From Corynebacterium resistens DSM 45100 (GTDB taxonomy: Bacteria; Actinomycetota; Actinomycetes; Mycobacteriales; Mycobacteriaceae): 64,000 nucleotides of DNA. The notes beneath the pieces were generated by a model. It saw only the letters and a program-made list of their open reading frames with translations, was not told the origin of the DNA and did not search any database. The DNA is taken from NCBI RefSeq assembly GCF_000177535.2, contig NC_015673.1, forward strand, positions 2,356,001-2,420,000, given 5' to 3'. Below, in pieces: positions 25,446 through 34,464 of this stretch (position 1 is the stretch's first letter; each line of letters opens with the position of its first letter). The position numbers and the translations under genes are program-made.

Positions 25446-26642
25446 CTAGACCACCGCGCAGCATTGCTGCAGGCGCCCAGCCAGCGCCATCAATGCCAAC
25501 TCGGGCTTCACGTTGGACAGCAGACGTTGGCGGCATTCCGTTACCGCGTCAATGCATTGCACCAGCGCTGCCCCTGAATTTCGCCGTGCGAGCTCGCGAG
25601 CCGTCGCAGCCATATCCGGGTGCTGGAATCCACCCACGGGCTCGCCGTCGACAACCGCGCCCGTCGCCACCATCATCGCATCACGGTACAACCCGGCGAT
25701 ATCAATGAGCGCCAAATCCAAACTCTCACTGGATTGGCGGGTGCGACGCATCTTCTGTTTGCGTTCCAGCTCCGCGACCGCACCTGCCGAACCGCGCTGA
25801 GCCTTCGCCGCCCCTTTGCCTTTGGCACCCACACCATAGGCATCCTCCAATTCATCACGCTCACGCTGGTCTTGTGTGGCCAGCAGACTCTCGGCCTCCT
25901 CCTGAGCTTTCGCCACCAACTCCCCTACATAGCGATAAAGTTTCGCGGGTTCATAAACAAGTTGCGGAACTTTCAAAGCCGCAGCTCGCTTCGCCCTCGC
26001 TTTCTCATCGCGTGCCAAGTGCCGTGCCCGGCCGATATGCCCGCCGGAGACTCCCGCGGCCCACTGGGCTTGTTCCTCAGTGAGGGCCAGTGCGGCGTCG
26101 GATAAAAGTACCCCTGCAACCGCCTCCGGCGAAGGAGTAGGGATGTAGACGTGCCGGCACCGCGAGCGCAGTGTGATGGAAATATCCGAGGGGTCCGTAG
26201 ATGGCGCGCACAGCACGAAGTAAGTGCTCGCGGGTGGCTCCTCAACGGATTTCAACAGAGAGTTGGAGCCGGCCGCGTTGAGGCGATCGGCTTGCTCCAC
26301 CACAATCACGCGACGGCGCCCAACCGTGGGCAGCTTGGCCGCATCAGAAATGACCTCACGCACTTTATCCGCATGGATCCACACCCCATCGGTACTTACC
26401 CAAACAACGTCCGGGTGGGTACCCGCCTGCACCATCCGACACTGTTCGCACTGCCCGCACCCGTTATTAGGGCACACAAGGGCGGCAGCAAACGCCTTGG
26501 CTGCAATCGAGCGGCCTGACCCCGGAGGGCCGGTGAACAGCCAAGAGTGGGTCAGGGTCTGCGGATCCACTACAGCCCGCCGCAGCTGTTCACGCACGTC
26601 GGGAGCGGTAATAGTGGCGAAAACGCCGGCGTTGTTGGTCAT
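25446..26642 (-). CDS. holB: DNA polymerase III subunit delta'
   Basis: A 398-residue clamp-loader subunit. Walker A is FTGPPGSGRSIAA near residue 36; a four-cysteine zinc module CPNNGCGQCEQC is near residue 57; the SRC motif occurs in TLRSRCRH; RRRVIVVEQADRLN is the Walker B region. It works with DnaX and HolA to load the beta clamp. Relative to E. coli HolB it has a charged, Gln/Ala-rich insert near residues 240-285, as other corynebacterial forms do. It is divergent from the adenylate cyclase gene, a conserved actinobacterial arrangement. The 163 bp between it and tRNA-Thr show no gene. Confidence 0.92.
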   Translation of the reverse strand: MTNNAGVFATITAPDVREQLRRAVVDPQTLTHSWLFTGPPGSGRSIAAKAFAAALVCPNNGCGQCEQCRMVQAGTHPDVVWVSTDGVWIHADKVREVISDAAKLPTVGRRRVIVVEQADRLNAAGSNSLLKSVEEPPASTYFVLCAPSTDPSDISITLRSRCRHVYIPTPSPEAVAGVLLSDAALALTEEQAQWAAGVSGGHIGRARHLARDEKARAKRAAALKVPQLVYEPAKLYRYVGELVAKAQEEAESLLATQDQRERDELEDAYGVGAKGKGAAKAQRGSAGAVAELERKQKMRRTRQSSESLDLALIDIAGLYRDAMMVATGAVVDGEPVGGFQHPDMAATARELARRNSGAALVQCIDAVTECRQRLLSNVKPELALMALAGRLQQCCAVV

Positions 26643-26783
26643 GGCTTCCTAGTCTAGCTTCCGCGATAGACATCGCCCGAAGGTCGGTTCGGTGCACTTA
26701 ACAGTGGGGTAGTTCCCCGGTTCCTCCCCGTCATTCAAAGAACCTTTGGTACTGGCAGGCGAACAACCGTTACTCTATTAAGC

Positions 26784-28310
26784 ATGAAACAATTCATCCG
26801 CTACATATCTTGGGCCTGGGGAACCTCCTGGCCCTTGTACGCAGCGGTGATTCTGTTTACGAACGTCGCCGGTGCCCTAGGCGTGGCAACTTTTCTGCGA
26901 TTCTTGATCCCTCTTCCTGCGGCACGAAACCTACTCAAGCTGGATCCCACCACAGCAACGCTGTATGCCTTGTATTTCGCACTAGCCGTGGTTGCTGGCG
27001 TGGTTGCTAGCTTGGTTTTCTTCGCTCCCGTGTTGCGATGGCAGCGCAATCCGAATGCCTACGATCCCAATATGATGCGCAACCTCGTACTGCGTATCCC
27101 ATTCCTGCAAACGATTACGGGAGCAGTGCTGTGGATCATTGGCGTGGTGTTGTTCACCGTGGTGGCCTCGCGATATTCCCCGGAATGGGCCATCACAGTA
27201 GCCGTGACCTCAACCTTTGGAGGCTTCATGGTGGGGTTGGTGACTTACATGGTCGCCGAACGCCTCGTGCGCCCGATCGCCGCCCGCGCCTTGCAGCGAG
27301 GCACCCTGGAGCAATCCAGCCCGGCTCCACTTTCACGCCGACTGATGATGACATGGCTCATGACTTCTGCCGTGCCAGTTGTTGGCATGATGCTGCTGAT
27401 CTTCGGGCAAGCCCGCGGATTCTTCCCCGTCGATGGCGATGAGCTCTTGCCAGCCCTTCTGGCTTTGGGTTTCACCACGCTGCTCAGTGGTTTTTCCGGC
27501 ACATTCCTTTTCGCCATGGCCGTCGCCGATCCCATCCGCGAGCTGCAGTACGCCATCAACCGCGTGCGCCGCGGGTCGGTGGACACCACCGTGCGCATCT
27601 ACGATTCCTCCGAAATCGGGGTACTGCAAGCCGGTTTCAACGAGATGATGCGCGGGCTCCGCGAGCGCCAGCGCGTCAACGATCTCTTCGGCCGCTATGT
27701 GGGAACCGAAGTCGCCCGGCGCGCTCTCGAGGAAAAACCCGAACTGGGTGGCGAAGCCCGCCAAGTAGCTGTGCTCTTCGTCGACGTTATTGGCTCCACC
27801 GGCTTCGCGGCTGAACGCTCTCCAGAACATGTCGTTAAAGCCCTCAACGGCTTTTTCGACCGAGTAGTCGATGTTGTTCACTCTAACAAGGGCATCATCA
27901 ATAAGTTCGAAGGCGATGCAGCCCTCGCAGTCTTCGGCGCTCCCTTCCCTCTGGAGGATTCCGCGGGCCATGCCCTCGCTGCTGCTCGCGAACTTCAGCA
28001 GCAATTAGGCGGACTTGAGTTCGAAGCCGGCATTGGTGTGGCCGCCGGCTCGGTCGTCGCTGGTCATATCGGCGCTCGCGATCGCTTTGAGTACACGGTT
28101 ATTGGCGACGCCGTCAATCAAGCCGCTCGCATCACCGACTTGGCCAAGGAAACCCCCGGCCGCGTGCTCACCAGCGCTGCGACCCTACGCACTGCCAACG
28201 AAGCCGAGCAACGCCGGTGGACGCTCATGAAGTCGGTGGAGCTACGTGGCCGCCGCGAAATGACGCAGCTGGCCCGCCCCCTACGCGAAACCATGGCGGA
28301 AGGAACTTAG
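26784..28310 (+). CDS. cyaB: Membrane class III adenylate cyclase
   Basis: A 508-residue protein with six membrane segments (about residues 1-250), a HAMP linker (DPIRELQYAINRVRRGSVDT) and a class III cyclase domain. The catalytic domain shows VAVLFVDVIGSTGFAAE with the first metal Asp, NKFEGDAALAVFGAP with the second, and DRFEYTVIGDAVNQAARI. It makes cAMP, the ligand of GlxR, whose gene is at 51427 in this window. The start is supported by a TACTCT box 7 bases before the ATG (26771-26776). It is the orthologous locus of the C. glutamicum cyclase next to holB and topA. Confidence 0.9.
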   Translation: MKQFIRYISWAWGTSWPLYAAVILFTNVAGALGVATFLRFLIPLPAARNLLKLDPTTATLYALYFALAVVAGVVASLVFFAPVLRWQRNPNAYDPNMMRNLVLRIPFLQTITGAVLWIIGVVLFTVVASRYSPEWAITVAVTSTFGGFMVGLVTYMVAERLVRPIAARALQRGTLEQSSPAPLSRRLMMTWLMTSAVPVVGMMLLIFGQARGFFPVDGDELLPALLALGFTTLLSGFSGTFLFAMAVADPIRELQYAINRVRRGSVDTTVRIYDSSEIGVLQAGFNEMMRGLRERQRVNDLFGRYVGTEVARRALEEKPELGGEARQVAVLFVDVIGSTGFAAERSPEHVVKALNGFFDRVVDVVHSNKGIINKFEGDAALAVFGAPFPLEDSAGHALAAARELQQQLGGLEFEAGIGVAAGSVVAGHIGARDRFEYTVIGDAVNQAARITDLAKETPGRVLTSAATLRTANEAEQRRWTLMKSVELRGRREMTQLARPLRETMAEGT

Positions 28311-28313
28311 CTT

Positions 28314-29234
28314 TTACTGCCCTTTCACCGCAGTAATCGGCAACCCCTTTTGCCGCGCCCATTCTTCCCACCACGCAGCAGACTTCGTCGCGAACAATTC
28401 CGCGAAGGCCTCCGCAGTGCAATCCACACCATCCGCATCGCGCAGCTCATCAACCGCTACCGCCTGTGTGAACCCTTCCAGAAAATGTGGCTCCAGCAAC
28501 GCCACGGCCACCCATCCCTCAGCTGCCTGGTACACGGAATACTGTGGCAAACTCCCACCCAGCAACCCCTCGGTCATCAACCCAAACCGCGCTGGCTCGC
28601 CGAAAACTTCTGCCATTCCGGCCAACGCCACCTCACGATACGTACCCTCACCAGTGATCTGAGTTTCATACAGCGCCGTCATCGCTTCGGCCACCGCACG
28701 CTCGGAGCCCGCCAAATCAGCAACCGGAATTCGTGGCATCAGCGGTCGCCCCTCGCCATCACGGGTCAACGTGCCCGCATCTGCCTGATACGTCAGGTCG
28801 TGGCCTGCGACATCAGCATCCACACCGGAATGCCCCACGATCGCAACCTGGCTCAACCTCGGAAAACGCGCATGGATGTCCTCCCATCCCAAACCCATTC
28901 GTTCCAGCGCCGCCGTGCGGTGGGAAGTCAGCAGGATATCGGCATCCACCAGCAGCTCATGCAATGCTGCCATCCCCTTGGGATCCTTCAGATTCAGCGC
29001 GACCACGGACTGTGATTCTGTGAGCGCCTCATAGTACTGCGGACAGTACAGTGCCATCGGGTCCCCACTGGGGGCTTCCACCTTGGTGACATCGCCGCCG
29101 AGAGCGGCGAGGCGTCTAGCTGCCAAAGGCCCCGGTAAGTTCGGCGCCAAACTCACAACTGTAAACGCCAAGCCCTCCCCTGCCTCGGCGCCCGTGTTTG
29201 TTGCACTGGTCAGGCCCGCGCTTTGTTCTGCCAT
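28314..29234 (-). CDS. CoA-transferase family III (CaiB/BaiF) / alpha-methylacyl-CoA racemase-like
   Basis: A 306-residue protein. Family features include LPGPLAARRLAALGGDVTKV with the CoA-binding N terminus, VALNLKDPKG, and GHDLTYQADAG followed by PVADLAGS, where racemases carry the catalytic His and Asp. It is shorter than most CoA transferases (about 360-400) and closer to the racemase subgroup. It lies 26 bases after an acyl-CoA dehydrogenase gene on the same strand, so it probably handles branched or unusual acyl-CoA. Its stop is 3 bases from the stop of the convergent cyclase gene. Confidence 0.82.
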   Translation of the reverse strand: MAEQSAGLTSATNTGAEAGEGLAFTVVSLAPNLPGPLAARRLAALGGDVTKVEAPSGDPMALYCPQYYEALTESQSVVALNLKDPKGMAALHELLVDADILLTSHRTAALERMGLGWEDIHARFPRLSQVAIVGHSGVDADVAGHDLTYQADAGTLTRDGEGRPLMPRIPVADLAGSERAVAEAMTALYETQITGEGTYREVALAGMAEVFGEPARFGLMTEGLLGGSLPQYSVYQAAEGWVAVALLEPHFLEGFTQAVAVDELRDADGVDCTAEAFAELFATKSAAWWEEWARQKGLPITAVKGQ

Positions 29235-29260
29235 CTTCTTCTCCCTCTTTTTCTCGACGC

Positions 29261-30412
29261 CTAAAGGTCCCTAGAAATGAGCTCCTTCATGATCTCGTTG
29301 GTGCCACCGTAGATTTTCTGCACGCGTGCATCGGCATAGGCCCGCGCAATCGGGTACTCCAGCATGTAGCCATAACCACCGAATAGCTGCAGGCAACGGT
29401 CAATAATTTCAACTTGTTTATCCGTGGCGAGGTACTTCACAGCAGAAGCTGTGGCGGGATCCAACTCGCCTGCTACATGGCGCTGGATACAGTGATCCAC
29501 AAAGGTGCGCACCGCCATGGCCTCGGTGGTACATTCCGCCAGCTCGAAGCGCGTGTTCTGGAATTTGAAAACTGGGCGGCCAAACGCTTCACGCTGCTTG
29601 GTGTAGTCAATAGTTTGCTGGATAGCCGCTTCAGTTGCTGCGATGGCGCCGACAGCGATCGAGAGGCGTTCCTGCGGAAGTTGCTGCATGAGGTAGATGA
29701 AGCCCTTGCCCTCTTCACCCAAGATATTTTCCGCAGGCACGCGCACGTCTTGGAAAAATAGCTCTCGGGTATCTTGCCCCTTCATCCCGATCTTGTTGAG
29801 AACCCGGCCACGGCTGAAGCCTTCGAGGCCCTCGGTCTCGACTACGACAAGGGAAATCCCAGCATGCCCTTCCTCGCCGGTGCGGCACACCACGATGATG
29901 AGATCCGCGTGGCTGCCGTTGGTGATGAAAGTCTTGGAACCGTTGATGACGTATTCATCACCATCGCGCTTCGCCGTGGTCTTGATGGATTGTAGGTCAG
30001 AACCCGTACCCGGTTCAGTCATCGCAATTGCGCCGACAAATTCACCCGATGCGAGCTTGGGTAGCCACCGCTGTTTTTGCTCTTCGGAAGCATAGTTCGT
30101 GAAGTAAGGGGCGACGATACCAGAGTGCACGAAATTTCCGAAAGCGGAATCCCCTAGGAACGCTTGCTCATATTGCACCACTGCTTCATGGGCAAAGCTT
30201 CCCCCACCGCCACCGTACTCTTCGGGAACGGACAAGCACAGTAGGCCAGCTTGACCAGCCTTCGTCCACAGCTCGCGATCTACCTGCTGGTTTTCTGCCC
30301 ACTTTTCGAAATAGGGCACAGATTCCTTTGCGAAGAACTTCCGCGTAAGCTCCGCCAAACTATCCAATTCGTCGGTCATCCATGGCGAGCGGTAATCGGT
30401 GAGAAAGGACAT
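29261..30412 (-). CDS. Acyl-CoA dehydrogenase
   Basis: A 383-residue enzyme of normal length. AMTEPGTGSDLQSIKTTAKR is the FAD/substrate motif, INGSKTFITNG follows, and LQLFGGYGYMLEYPIARAYA and IYGGTNEIMKELISRDL close the C-terminal domain. It forms trans-2-enoyl-CoA and passes electrons to ETF. With the downstream CaiB-like gene it forms a two-gene fatty-acid catabolism operon. Confidence 0.9.
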   Translation of the reverse strand: MSFLTDYRSPWMTDELDSLAELTRKFFAKESVPYFEKWAENQQVDRELWTKAGQAGLLCLSVPEEYGGGGGSFAHEAVVQYEQAFLGDSAFGNFVHSGIVAPYFTNYASEEQKQRWLPKLASGEFVGAIAMTEPGTGSDLQSIKTTAKRDGDEYVINGSKTFITNGSHADLIIVVCRTGEEGHAGISLVVVETEGLEGFSRGRVLNKIGMKGQDTRELFFQDVRVPAENILGEEGKGFIYLMQQLPQERLSIAVGAIAATEAAIQQTIDYTKQREAFGRPVFKFQNTRFELAECTTEAMAVRTFVDHCIQRHVAGELDPATASAVKYLATDKQVEIIDRCLQLFGGYGYMLEYPIARAYADARVQKIYGGTNEIMKELISRDL

Positions 30413-30538
30413 GGATCCACACTGCTTCCCCGGAACTTATCTGAAGCGCCGTCGTTTGAAACTGTTTTTGTTTTGTACGTCACACTAGTGCCGGGGTAGG
30501 GGGTCGCGTGGGGAAATCCGATTCATGAAACGTCAAAC

Positions 30539-30573
30539 GGGGGTTGCCAGGGAATTAATCCCGAGCAACCCCC
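30539..30573 (-). terminator. Terminator downstream of topA
   Basis: A perfect 9-bp stem GGGGGTTGC/GCAACCCCC encloses 17 bases that hold a second small palindrome (GGGATTAATTCCC on the minus strand). It begins 32 bases past the topA stop. The minus-strand tail GTTTGACGTTT is only weakly T-rich. Confidence 0.65.
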
Positions 30574-30604
30574 TTCAAAGACGGCCTGAACTATGCAGGC
30601 CCAA

Positions 30605-33600
30605 CTAGTGGGAGCGCTTAACAGTGCGCTTGGTCAGTGTTGGTGGAGCCTTCTTTGTGGACTTCTTCGTCCCCGTTTTCTTAGCGCCAGCCTTCTTGGT
30701 AGTTTTCTTCGCGCTGGTTTTCCTTGTCGATTTCTTAGCGGCCTTGCGCGCGGACTTCGCCGGCGCTGTTCCTTCGGCGGCCATCTTGGCGCGACGCTCA
30801 CTGAGCAGTTCGTTGGCGCGCGCATCCGTGATCGTCTCAGGCGTATCACCCTTACGCAGGGAAGCGTTCGTCGTGCCGTCAGTGACATAAGCACCGAAAC
30901 GGCCTTCCTTCACACTCATGGGCTTGCCGGAAACGTCGTTATCGCCCAGCTGCTTCAACGGAGGCTTGGCTGCGGCGCGGCCACGTCGCTTCGGTTCAGC
31001 GTAGATGCGGCGAGCTTCATCCAACGTGACGGTGAAGATCTGCTCCTCGTTCGCCAGAGAGCGGGAGTCGCTACCCTTCTTCAGGTACGGGCCAAAGCGA
31101 CCGTTTTGCGCCGTGATCATCTCCCCATCGGAAGGATCCACACCAACTTCACGTGGCAGGCTCATCAACTTCAGAGCCTCTTCCAAGGTCACCGATGCCG
31201 GCTCCATGTCGGAGAACAAGGATGCGGTCTTCGGCTTCAGGGAAGCCTCCACCAATTCCTTCACGCGCTTGGCCTTTTGGTTCTGCGCGGTCTTGGTCTC
31301 GCGGGATAGTGGCTTCTTACCTTCGGCCTCGCGCTCCCGATCCTGCTCGTCGCGCTCAGCTTCCCATTGTGCTTCGGCCTTGGCAGCGGCTTGGGCTTCC
31401 TCATCTTCACCGAGCAACTCCGTGACATATGGGCCATAACGGCCCTCGCGTGCCACGATGGTGCGCCCAGATTCAGGGTTCACACCCAATTCCCGGCCGC
31501 CCTGCGGAGTGGCGAATAACTTCTCTGCAACATCCAAAGTCAGCCCGTCCGGGGTCATGGACTCAGGAAGGTTGGCACGCTGAACTTCCGGCTCGGTGCC
31601 TTCCGGAGCGCCCGCGGGAACCGGCTTGACCCGCTCTAGGTAGGGACCGTATCGGCCCACGCGAACCACGATGGGATTGCCCTCGGCGTCGTCAAAGAGA
31701 TGGAGGGAATTCACGCGACGAGCATCGATCTGCTCCAAGTTATCGCCCACGATGTGCTGCAACCCGCCCTGGCGGGGAATTGCCGAGGAAGGGGAATCCT
31801 TGTCGCGGGAATCGTCACCGAAGTAGAACCCGCGCAACCAATTTGCGCGATCGGTGCGCCCCTCCGCGATCGCGTCCAGCTCATCCTCCATCGCGGATGT
31901 GAAGTCATAATCCACCAGCGAACCGAAGTTTTGCTCCAGCAATCCGACAACTGCAAACGCCACCCAAGACGGCACCAGCGCATTGCCACGGGGCAGCACG
32001 TATCCACGATCTTGAATCGTGCGGATAATGGAAGCGTAGGTGGAAGGACGGCCGATGCCGAGCTCTTCCATCCTTTTCACCAACGACGCCTCGTTGTACC
32101 GCGCCGGTGGATTCGTGGTGTGCCCCTCGGCCGTGACCTCAGACGCCTTCAGAGCATCACCTTGCGACATGACAGGCAGGCGCTTCTCGGCATTATCGGC
32201 CATGTCTTTGCCATCACCCGTGGAGCTGACCTCCACATAAGCCTTCAAGAATCCAGGGAACGTCAGCGTGCGTCCCGTGGCCGTGAACTCCACTTCGGTA
32301 CTGGTAATACCCGGGACTTCCGCTGCCTGGGAAGAAGAACCTGCCACTGTGACCTTCATGGACATGCCCTTGGCGTCGGCCATTTGGGAGGCGACAGTGC
32401 GCTGCCAGATCAGTTCGTAGAGCTTGTATTCCTCGGCGTCCAGCTTGCCCGCAAGTTGGCCCGGCGTATCGAAAGTTTCACCGGCAGGGCGGATTGCTTC
32501 GTGGGCCTCTTGCGAATTCTTGACCTTGCGATTGTATTGGCGTGGCGCATTAGCCACGAACTTCGCGCCGTAGAGTTCCTTGGCCTGTGCGCGAGCAGCC
32601 TGCATACCGGACTGGCTCAGCGTGGTCGAATCCGTACGCATATAGGTAATGTGGCCGTTTTCGTACAAGCGCTGCGCAATACGCATGGTGCGTTCGGAGG
32701 TGAAACGGAGCTTTCGCGCCGCTTCTTGCTGCAGCGTAGAGGTCATAAACGGTGGGTAAGGGCGGCGTGTGTAAGGCTTTTCCTCCACCCCGGTGACCTG
32801 CATATCTGAACCGGTGAGGTCCGTTGCGAGGGCGTTGGCGCTGCCACCGTCAAGCACAACCGCTTCGCTCTTGAGCTGGCCGTCATCGTTGAAGTCGCGG
32901 CCTTGCGCCACACGCTTACCACCGACGGTTGCGAGACGCGCTTCGAAGGAGTTCGGCTCCCCGTCAAGGCCAGCTGTTTGAAGATTCAGCTTGGCGGTCA
33001 GATCCCAGTACTCAGCAGAAACGAACGCCATACGTTCACGTTCGCGCTCCACGATCACGCGAGTTGCCACGGACTGCACACGACCTGCGGAAAGCCGTGG
33101 CATGACCTTCTTCCACAGCACAGGCGAGACCTCGTAACCGTAGAGGCGGTCCAACACACGACGGGCTTCCTGGGCATCGACCAAGTCTTGATCGAGTTCA
33201 CGAGTATCCTCCGCAGCCGCCAAAATAGCGGGCTTGGTGATCTCGTGGAACACCATGCGGCGCACCGGCACCTTCGGCTTGAGGACTTCCAGCAGGTGCC
33301 AAGCAATGGCCTCACCCTCACGGTCGGGGTCGGTAGCGAGGTAGAGTTCGTCAACCTGCTTGAGCTTCGCTTTGAGGTCGGAGACCTTCTTTTTCTTGTC
33401 GGCGCTGACCACGTAGAGGGGTTCGAACTCTTTATCTACATTGACGCCCAGACGTGCCCACGGTTCCTTCTTGTACTTGGCTGGTACGTCGGCTGCGCCG
33501 CGGGGAAGATCGCGGATGTGCCCCACTGAAGCTTCGACGATGTAGTTGGGGCCTAGGTAGGGAGCGATCTTGCGAGCCTTCGTCGCAGACTCCACAATCA

Positions 33601-33628
33601 CCAGACGCTTGAGATCGTCCTTAGCCAT
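30605..33628 (-). CDS. topA: DNA topoisomerase I
   Basis: A 1007-residue type IA topoisomerase that relaxes negative supercoils. The Toprim domain begins RLVIVESATKARKIAPYLG with YLATDPDREGEAIAWHLLE (DxD metal site); the active-site tyrosine is in GHITYMRTDSTTLS. Four C-terminal GPYV/GAYV-type repeats (for example RYGPYLERVKP, RYGPYVTELLG, RFGPYLKKG, RFGAYVTDG) replace zinc fingers, as in other actinobacteria, and a Lys-rich tail of about 60 residues with KKxxKK repeats ends the protein, probably aiding DNA binding. Confidence 0.96.
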   Translation of the reverse strand: MAKDDLKRLVIVESATKARKIAPYLGPNYIVEASVGHIRDLPRGAADVPAKYKKEPWARLGVNVDKEFEPLYVVSADKKKKVSDLKAKLKQVDELYLATDPDREGEAIAWHLLEVLKPKVPVRRMVFHEITKPAILAAAEDTRELDQDLVDAQEARRVLDRLYGYEVSPVLWKKVMPRLSAGRVQSVATRVIVERERERMAFVSAEYWDLTAKLNLQTAGLDGEPNSFEARLATVGGKRVAQGRDFNDDGQLKSEAVVLDGGSANALATDLTGSDMQVTGVEEKPYTRRPYPPFMTSTLQQEAARKLRFTSERTMRIAQRLYENGHITYMRTDSTTLSQSGMQAARAQAKELYGAKFVANAPRQYNRKVKNSQEAHEAIRPAGETFDTPGQLAGKLDAEEYKLYELIWQRTVASQMADAKGMSMKVTVAGSSSQAAEVPGITSTEVEFTATGRTLTFPGFLKAYVEVSSTGDGKDMADNAEKRLPVMSQGDALKASEVTAEGHTTNPPARYNEASLVKRMEELGIGRPSTYASIIRTIQDRGYVLPRGNALVPSWVAFAVVGLLEQNFGSLVDYDFTSAMEDELDAIAEGRTDRANWLRGFYFGDDSRDKDSPSSAIPRQGGLQHIVGDNLEQIDARRVNSLHLFDDAEGNPIVVRVGRYGPYLERVKPVPAGAPEGTEPEVQRANLPESMTPDGLTLDVAEKLFATPQGGRELGVNPESGRTIVAREGRYGPYVTELLGEDEEAQAAAKAEAQWEAERDEQDREREAEGKKPLSRETKTAQNQKAKRVKELVEASLKPKTASLFSDMEPASVTLEEALKLMSLPREVGVDPSDGEMITAQNGRFGPYLKKGSDSRSLANEEQIFTVTLDEARRIYAEPKRRGRAAAKPPLKQLGDNDVSGKPMSVKEGRFGAYVTDGTTNASLRKGDTPETITDARANELLSERRAKMAAEGTAPAKSARKAAKKSTRKTSAKKTTKKAGAKKTGTKKSTKKAPPTLTKRTVKRSH

Positions 33629-33879
33629 CAGTGTTGCTCACGCTTCCTAACTTCACCGTGTTCGTCGAAGGGGATGGGTTTCCCCTCACTATTTACCTTA
33701 TGTATAACGCCTACCATGAAGGTTTTTCATACTGCCCCTTCATTTCTCGCCCCAAAACCCTACACCGTTACCCCCGTTAGCCAAGTGATTAAACGTTAAA
33801 AAGGGGTGCGCGGGGCGTCGGATAAATAACAGAAAGACCCCCCGAAAGACCTAGGCAAAAGTCCAGGTAAAAGCACAAA
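33629..33879. other. Intergenic region upstream of topA
   Basis: No open frame of note. The minus strand has a TATACAT element near 33700 that could be the -10 box of topA, and the remainder is AT-rich with a few short C runs. I see no tRNA or riboswitch here. Confidence 0.4.
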
Positions 33880-33936
33880 ACCGCCCAATCTTGCCCGATA
33901 GCAGGATAAACCTGTTAAACAAGCAGATTGGGCGGT
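33880..33936 (-). terminator. cspA terminator, compound hairpin
   Basis: A perfect 12-bp stem ACCGCCCAATCT/AGATTGGGCGGT has a 33-base loop that can itself form CAGG...CCTG. The minus-strand tail is TTTTGTGCTTTT. It lies 77 bases past the cspA stop. Confidence 0.75.
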
Positions 33937-34012
33937 CAGCCGAGCGTTAACGTTTGGAATTAGAGTTTTCGCAACAGTTAAAGCACAAGGCTTGGGGCAA
34001 GGTTTTTAAACC

Positions 34013-34216
34013 TTACAGAGCGGTGACGTTTTGAGCCTGTGGACCCTTGGCGCCTTCGCCGATCTCGAATTCGACCTTCTGATTTTCTTCCAGAGTGCGG
34101 AATCCATTGCCCTGAATCTCGGAGTAATGGACGAAGACGTCTGCAGAGCCATCTTCAGGGGCGATGAAACCAAAGCCCTTTTCCGCGTTGAACCACTTAA
34201 CGGTTCCCTGTGCCAT
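34013..34216 (-). CDS. cspA: Cold-shock protein
   Basis: A 67-residue single cold-shock domain with RNP1 [11 protein letters not shown] and RNP2 DVFVHYSEI, beginning [18 protein letters not shown]. It binds single-stranded RNA/DNA and melts RNA structure. The position between topA and the DUF1998 helicase is conserved in actinobacteria. The 248 bp upstream contain no gene and may provide a leader with regulatory structure. Minus-strand TAGAAGT near 34312 is a possible -10 box. Confidence 0.95.
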   Translation of the reverse strand: MAQGTVKWFNAEKGFGFIAPEDGSADVFVHYSEIQGNGFRTLEENQKVEFEIGEGAKGPQAQNVTAL

Positions 34217-34464
34217 TTTCTAACCTAACTGTTGTGAAAGCTCGTTCCCCGCCCGGCAATGAGGGGCCTGCGAACAGGGCGCTCGGTGCTGGAACTACTC
34301 ACGGAAATACTTCTACCGTGGAATATGAGAACGTTTACACAGTTTGCCACGTGGGGAGGCCATGGGGGCCACTGGCGGATAGTGAGTTTTTCGTCAAGCG
34401 CCCCGACATGCGTTAATGTAATTAATTTACCCCCGTATGGGGAGCTGGGGATTGGAGGTGTGGT

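Noticed and set aside
31700..32809. Long plus-strand open frame (369 codons) opposite topA
   Set aside because: It lies wholly antisense to a clear topoisomerase I gene; the composition (His/Arg/Leu-rich) reflects the complementary strand of a high-GC coding frame.
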